A stretch of 64,000 bases of DNA, taken from assembly GCF_016808335.1 (NCBI RefSeq), contig NC_053137.1, positions 10,094,506 to 10,158,505 on the forward strand, written 5' to 3'. This document shows, piece by piece, positions 59,640 through 64,000 of the stretch. The position numbers and the translations under genes were made by a program. Position 1 is the first letter of the stretch. Every line of letters starts with the position of its first letter. Source of the DNA: Panicum virgatum. Lineage: Eukaryota; Streptophyta; Magnoliopsida; Poales; Poaceae. The notes beneath the pieces were generated by a model. The model did not search any database, had not been told where the DNA came from, and worked only from the letters and a program-made list of their open reading frames with translations.

Positions 59640-59650
59640 GGGGGTAGGTT
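59638..59650 (+). other. Polypurine tract of young chromovirus
   Basis: AAGGGGGTAGGTT right after the pol stop and directly before the 3' LTR, priming plus-strand synthesis. Confidence 0.85.
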
Positions 59651-62393
59651 TGTAACACCCGTATTTTCAAATTAGGAACCAAAATAAATTTAATTGGGTT
59701 TGTTATAGGCTCGATAAGGTTTTATTTAACTTTATCTTGAATTTAGAGCATTTGCCGGAAGTTAAATAAAATACCTAGCCATAAAATAAATGTAAGGAAA
59801 ATAGGTTTGTGCATCTCATGCTGCTTTGCATTTTTATTTGCTTGTTGTTCAACTTAAGTTCAAATCTTTGAGTTTGAATTTAATTTGAAAGTGTTTGAAT
59901 CATTTTGGAAAAATGGAAAGTCTTTTCTTTTTCTCCCACTCTTTCAGCCCAGCCCATCTCTGCCTTTTTCTTTTTTTCCCGCAGCCCAGCAACTTCTTTC
60001 CCGCGGCCCAGAAATTTCTTTCCCGCGGCCCAGAAATTTCCTTCCCGCCGGCCCGTTCCCCCCCGCCTCTTGGCCCAACCGGCCCAGCGCCCCCTTCCCC
60101 TCCCTGACTCACCGCCAGGCGGGACCCGCCTGTCGGGCGCGTCTTCCTCCCCGACCGAGCCGGACTCTGGCTCGAGTCCGACCCGGCCACGCGCGCGCCG
60201 CCGTGTTCCTCTCGGGCCCGCACGCCCAGGCGCCTCGCCCGCCCCTATAAAAGCAACGCCAGGCCCCCTAGAACCCTAAACCGCAGCCGCAGCCGCCGCC
60301 TTCGCAAAAACCTAGCCCGCGCCGCCGCCATTGTTGAAGCTTCTCGGAGCTTCGCCGCGCCGCCGTTCCGTTTCGATTCCTCGACGACATCACTGCTCCG
60401 GAGCTCCGCCGTGGTGAGAGGAACCTCGCCGATCTTTTATCTCCCTCCCTCTCGCTCTGTTTCGGCCGCAGTCGCTCGCCGGAGATTTCGCTCCGCCATG
60501 CGCCGCCGCTAGCCCGCTCCGCTGTCCTAGCGCCCTTCCAAACCCCCTAATTGAGTTCGCGTGCTCGCGCTCGCGCTTCCAGTCCCAGACCCGAGCCAAA
60601 CGAGCCCCGGACGGCCGTTTACGGCCAAGTCCGGCCATCCCGCCGCCGCAGGCCGCCGCCCGCCACGCCGCCGGCTGTCCAGCGCCGCCGCAGCAGCTCC
60701 GAACCGTTCCCAGCCATCGGATCTAAATCGCACGGTCCAGATTAGATTGGATCCAAGTCAACTGAGTTAGAAACCGGTCAACCATGGTCTTTTTGCACTT
60801 AAGCCCCTCTGTTTTTCCAAAATTAACCCGCCGTCCACTGCTGTTGGAAAATATTTACAAATCAGCCCCTGTTTTTATGATCTAGCCCCTGCGTATAAGG
60901 TTTAATTACGAATTAGCCCTTAGATCTTGTTTTAGCCTTAACTTTCTCGTTTTAGATCCGTTTTCGATGGTCTTTGCGCTCACGCGATCGTTGCAATGAG
61001 TAGAATAGTTTAGTAACCTCTTTTTGTACTGTTTTTGTTGATTGGTGTACTGTTTCTTATTGTTTGTACTTGTTTGCTTGCATGTGCGTGTGTGTGCGAT
61101 AGACGATCCGCAGTTCGAGGAGCAGCAGCAAGATCAAGGCTTCGGAGGACCGGACCAGCAGCAGTTTGAGGAAGGCAAGTGGACCCTTGACCATATTTTT
61201 GACCCATGAAATCACCAAAACTATCACATTTACTTTTATGTTCATGCATGTGTCTATAATATGATGGGAACCGAGTTAAGGACATGCCTAGTATTGTTTA
61301 CCTTATTCCTTGATCAACTTGGGTTTAAATTCATGTTGGGTAGTTATGCTAGTTGCTATACTTTGGGATATGGTTGGTTAATGATGATACAAATATTATA
61401 TATGTTTTATTCCATGTTCATGATGATTAATGTTGTTAATCAAGAGTATATGATTTAATTGGAACATGGAGAACCACCCAGGAAAACAGTACAACCACAA
61501 TACTATATGGCTCTGGTCTTGGCTAAGTAACTAGATGATCTATATGTCGTGCTGGGGCGTTTGATTGGTGGTTTTATTTTTGGGTTGTCGTGCTTTGAGG
61601 AGCGGGTGAAGGAAGCTTCGTCTTCTGAGGCACCGCAGAAAAAGGGACCAGTGCGCACATATAGTGATTCTTTGGAAAAGCCTCGTAGTGAATCCCTAGC
61701 CACTCACCAAAGGAAGTGTTTAAGGGCTTTGCAAACCCGGGCGACATGGGAAACACGAATTGTGGGTAAAGTGTACAACCTCTGCAGAGTGTAAAACTAA
61801 CCGGTTAGCCGTGCTCACGGTCAAGAGCGGCTTGGACCCTCACATGATAATTTAACTTGAAGTTGATCTAAATCGATGATCTAATTTATGGTTAATTGTT
61901 GTTTATCTTTATATATGCTTATCTTGTGGGATTAATGGTATATACTTATATCTAGCTAGTGCTTGCTAATAAAATATGATCAACTAAAATTGCTGGGTGC
62001 AGTTAAACCGTGTCAGCTATCCCTTGAATTAGCCATGCATATATATTATAGTTGTTTTCTTGCCACTTGTTGAGTACCAACCATAAGTGTACTCACCCTT
62101 GCATACTTGCTGCTCAGACCGTAATAACAACTGTCCGGAGTTTCCAGAAGACTTCGAGGATTTCTAGGCGTATGTCTCCCAGTCATCTGCCTGTGCTGAA
62201 GAAGTTTCCGCTGCTACTCTATAGTCGTTTATTTATTCGCTTTAGATCTTCGGTTTTGTAATAAAGTCTTTAATACTCTCTTTACGTTTGCACTAGTTGT
62301 GATATTCACTTTATGTTTAATCATATGTGTGTAAACTGATCCTGGCGCACATATGAGATGCATTCGGTTTGCCTTCATAAACCGGGTGTGACA
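59651..62393 (+). repeat. 3' LTR of young chromovirus (2743 bp)
   Basis: Nearly identical to 50665-53416. Differences seen: T/C near 51207, A/G near 51370, A/G near 51809, and 7 instead of 16 C in the C run. Carries the second copy of the acidic mini-ORF (61103-61174 and 62118-62167). Confidence 0.95.
61103..62167 (+). other. Spliced acidic mini-ORF within young chromovirus 3' LTR
   Basis: Identical in design and sequence to the 5' LTR copy: exon 61103-61174 with a GC donor, terminal exon 62118-62167 ending in TAG. In this LTR the AATAAA would serve the element's own 3' end. Confidence 0.45.
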
Positions 62394-62710
62394 CAAAACC
62401 AGGAGGTTTTTCACATAAACTTCCTCTTCAATAAAACCATTTAAGAAGGCAGATTTCAAATCCATTTGGAAAACTTTAAAACCCTTGGAAGCAGCAAATG
62501 CAAGAAAAAATCGAATCGCTTCTAAGCGTGCTACCGGGGCAAAAGTTTCATCATAATATATCCCTTCCTTTTGGCAAAACCTCTGGGCTACAAGTCGAGC
62601 CTTGTTCCGCACTACCAACTCATCTTCACCCTGCTTGTTCTTGAAAACCCACTTGGTTCCAATGGGCTGGTGAGGGGGTATGTAAACCCTATGCCGTGAC
62701 CGGTCAGACC
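62394..62710 (-). pseudogene. SIRE-type copia RT fragment (upstream half)
   Basis: Minus strand: [78 protein letters not shown], then a one-base frame slip and the chromovirus insertion. It joins 50664 downward after removal of the insertion. Upstream it is fused near 62.70-62.75 kb to LTR sequence, so gag, protease and integrase are deleted. Confidence 0.8.
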
Positions 62711-62749
62711 GGTCCTGGGGGCCGGTCAGACCGGTGGGTGTCCATCACC

Positions 62750-63383
62750 CACTGTACATGATCTCATCTGACAGCCAAGGTTCTTTCTTCGAATCGAAGT
62801 CTTCTCTGCGATGCCGCCACGTCGATGAAGATCCGGTCCGCGGTTTTGGAGGGTCCGCGAAACCCGGGTAGGTAGCCGGTTTTGAGAAAAACGCCAAAAC
62901 TCCACACGCGGGAAGATTCCCGCCTCCACGCCGTGGCCCTAGACGCAGTTCCCGTCTTGGCCTTCTGACGGCCCTAGACGCCGCCCGTTGCCCGTCACCT
63001 CCTCGCCCGCAGCGAGGCCCTAGACGCTGTCGACGCCGTTCCTCCGCCAGTCCCGAGACCGACGCCCGTGCCTCCACGACTTGGCGTCTTCAACCGCCGT
63101 CCGCCAGCTTGGTTTTGTGGCGCAAACCAAGAAACCCGCCATCCACCGGCACTTCGCCCTCGATCCAGGAGTGGACGCCACAGATGCCGCCTAGCCCGAG
63201 CTCCAGTCCCGGCTGCCCTTCACCGCCGTCCACCGCACGGTCCATCGGCCACAGCACCTCCACGGCAGCTCTCCGTCGACACTCGACGCCTGTGTACCTG
63301 CAACCAAAGACCAAGCACACGATCACACTGCACGGTTGACAATTCACTCATCACAGCCAGGAGAGGATACTCAACATTCCTCA
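62750..63383 (-). repeat. 5' LTR fragment of SIRE-type copia remnant
   Basis: Minus-strand copy of the same LTR family as 4006-4640: TGAGGAATGTTGAGTA start at 63383, the GTCGACGGAGAGCTGCCGTG block, and TCGACGTGGCGGCATCGC. It is truncated and joined to RT through ACCGGTCTGACCGG repeats. The primer site is lost. Confidence 0.75.
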
Positions 63384-63509
63384 GACTGGTAACAATATAG
63401 GAGTATCTAGCATTCGTTTCAGCGGTCTATACAGAATTACAGACAGAGTGTTCATCTCCATTTTTTTGAGAGATTTCTTCCGTCATATTTTATAGTGCGC
63501 CGTTTGCAG

Positions 63510-63834
63510 GATATGTTGGGGACGACGAGGCGAACTCTACCACTTTCGACTCTGAAGGCTGGCTCAAGACTGGGGACCTTTGCTACATCGATCGGGACGG
63601 GTTTCTGTTCGAGGTCGATAGAATGAAGGAGCTCATCAAGTACAAGGGATATCAGGTTTAATTTGCAGTTGTTCCTGGTTGCAGAGTTCAAAGTAATTAA
63701 ATGTCAAGTACTAGCATTCCTGCAATTGTTTGAAGACTGATCACCAGACCTGGTCGACGCAGGTTCCACCAGCAGAGCTGGAGCTTGTCCTGCAGTCACT
63801 GCCAGATGTTGTCGACGCCGCGGTCATGCCATGA
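63510..63834 (+). pseudogene. 4-coumarate:CoA-ligase-like gene fragment (two exons)
   Basis: Exon 63510-63655 (acceptor TTGCAG, donor CAG|GTTTAA) encodes [40 protein letters not shown] and LIKYKGYQ. Exon 63763-63834 (acceptor GACGCAG) encodes VPPAELELVLQSLPDVVDAA and then VMP and TGA. These match the conserved C-terminal region of plant 4CL and 4CL-like acyl-CoA synthetases ([20 protein letters not shown]), which activate phenylpropanoid or fatty acids as CoA thioesters. The rest of the C-terminal domain does not follow, and upstream exons are absent on the left, where the copia remnant begins. A truncated relic or transposon-carried fragment. Confidence 0.7.
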
Positions 63835-64000
63835 GTCCACTGCACTAGAACTATATATGATGCTCAGACGACTCTGTCTGGCAGTTCTTAAAATGCCTCT
63901 CATATCCAGTAAAAATAAAATTGCACATCACACACCCTAATTAACGCCTGTTTTAATCTCTTCTGAGTGTAACTAGACTAACTAGAGCAAATTGAAGCTT
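63835..64000. other. 3' flank of 4CL-like fragment
   Basis: AT-rich, no feature recognised up to the window edge. Confidence 0.3.

Larger units (their letters stand above)
50665..62393 (+). mobile_element. Nearly intact young Tekay-type chromovirus (11.7 kb)
   Basis: Target duplication CAAAA (50660-50664 and 62394-62398). Order: 5' LTR 50665-53416, primer site TGGTATCAGAGC (53421-53432), extra ORF 53619-54728, uninterrupted gag-pol 55017-59639 with a C-terminal chromodomain, polypurine tract AAGGGGGTAGGTT (59638-59650), 3' LTR 59651-62393. By eye the LTRs differ by three substitutions and one C-run length difference, so insertion is very recent. All canonical parts are present, so it may be transposition-competent. 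Confidence 0.95.

Overview
This window is nuclear DNA from a grass, probably a panicoid. The evidence is the repeat content (Tekay-type chromoviruses, SIRE-type copia, Tat-type gypsy, Stowaway, Tourist and hAT MITEs, small Helitrons), the GC-rich LTR promoters, and an expanded family of plant immune-type kinases with a conserved exon structure. There is no bacterial, organellar, rRNA or tRNA content. Most of the 64 kb is nested transposable elements. The host genes are a few small exons pushed far apart.

1-7137 (minus strand): a five-exon non-RD protein kinase whose last kinase exon splices in phase to an NB-ARC exon, giving a predicted kinase-NLR fusion that runs off the left edge. Intron 1 (about 4.7 kb) holds a Stowaway MITE broken by a truncated SIRE copia element and an hAT-type MITE. 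7138-12541: intergenic DNA with MITEs, a Helitron, an old duplication and the likely 5' UTR of the next gene.

12542-41019 (plus strand): two kinase units of the same family. The first (K2) has a pseudokinase catalytic loop (HLN instead of HxD), an intron 1 of about 23.8 kb filled by nested retrotransposons, and an hAT-like insertion in exon 4. Its last exon can splice in phase to the second unit (K3), so a tandem kinase protein is possible. K3 has a TGA where a conserved glycine codon is expected. The kinase-NLR and the tandem kinases are head to head.

12718-36448 is an outer Ty3-gypsy element. A minus-strand Tekay chromovirus (15084-29399) sits in its 5' LTR, and a 948-bp TRIM sits inside that. 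41250-49630 is a decayed Tat-lineage gypsy element carrying a Helitron, LTR pieces and a 3.4-kb solo LTR. 49.95-63.4 kb is a decayed SIRE-type copia element (minus) split by a nearly intact, very young Tekay chromovirus (50665-62393). The right end holds two exons of a 4-coumarate:CoA-ligase-like gene fragment.

Three signals stand out. (a) The young chromovirus has an extra ORF whose N terminus copies the histone H3 tail (12 of 15 residues) directly after the start Met. (b) Four different gypsy LTR families each carry, wholly inside the LTR, the same two-exon acidic mini-ORF with a GC donor, in the same phase. (c) The kinase-NLR linker has an in-frame triplication of an 18-residue unit. Exon models and target site duplications were read by eye; no alignment or database search was run.
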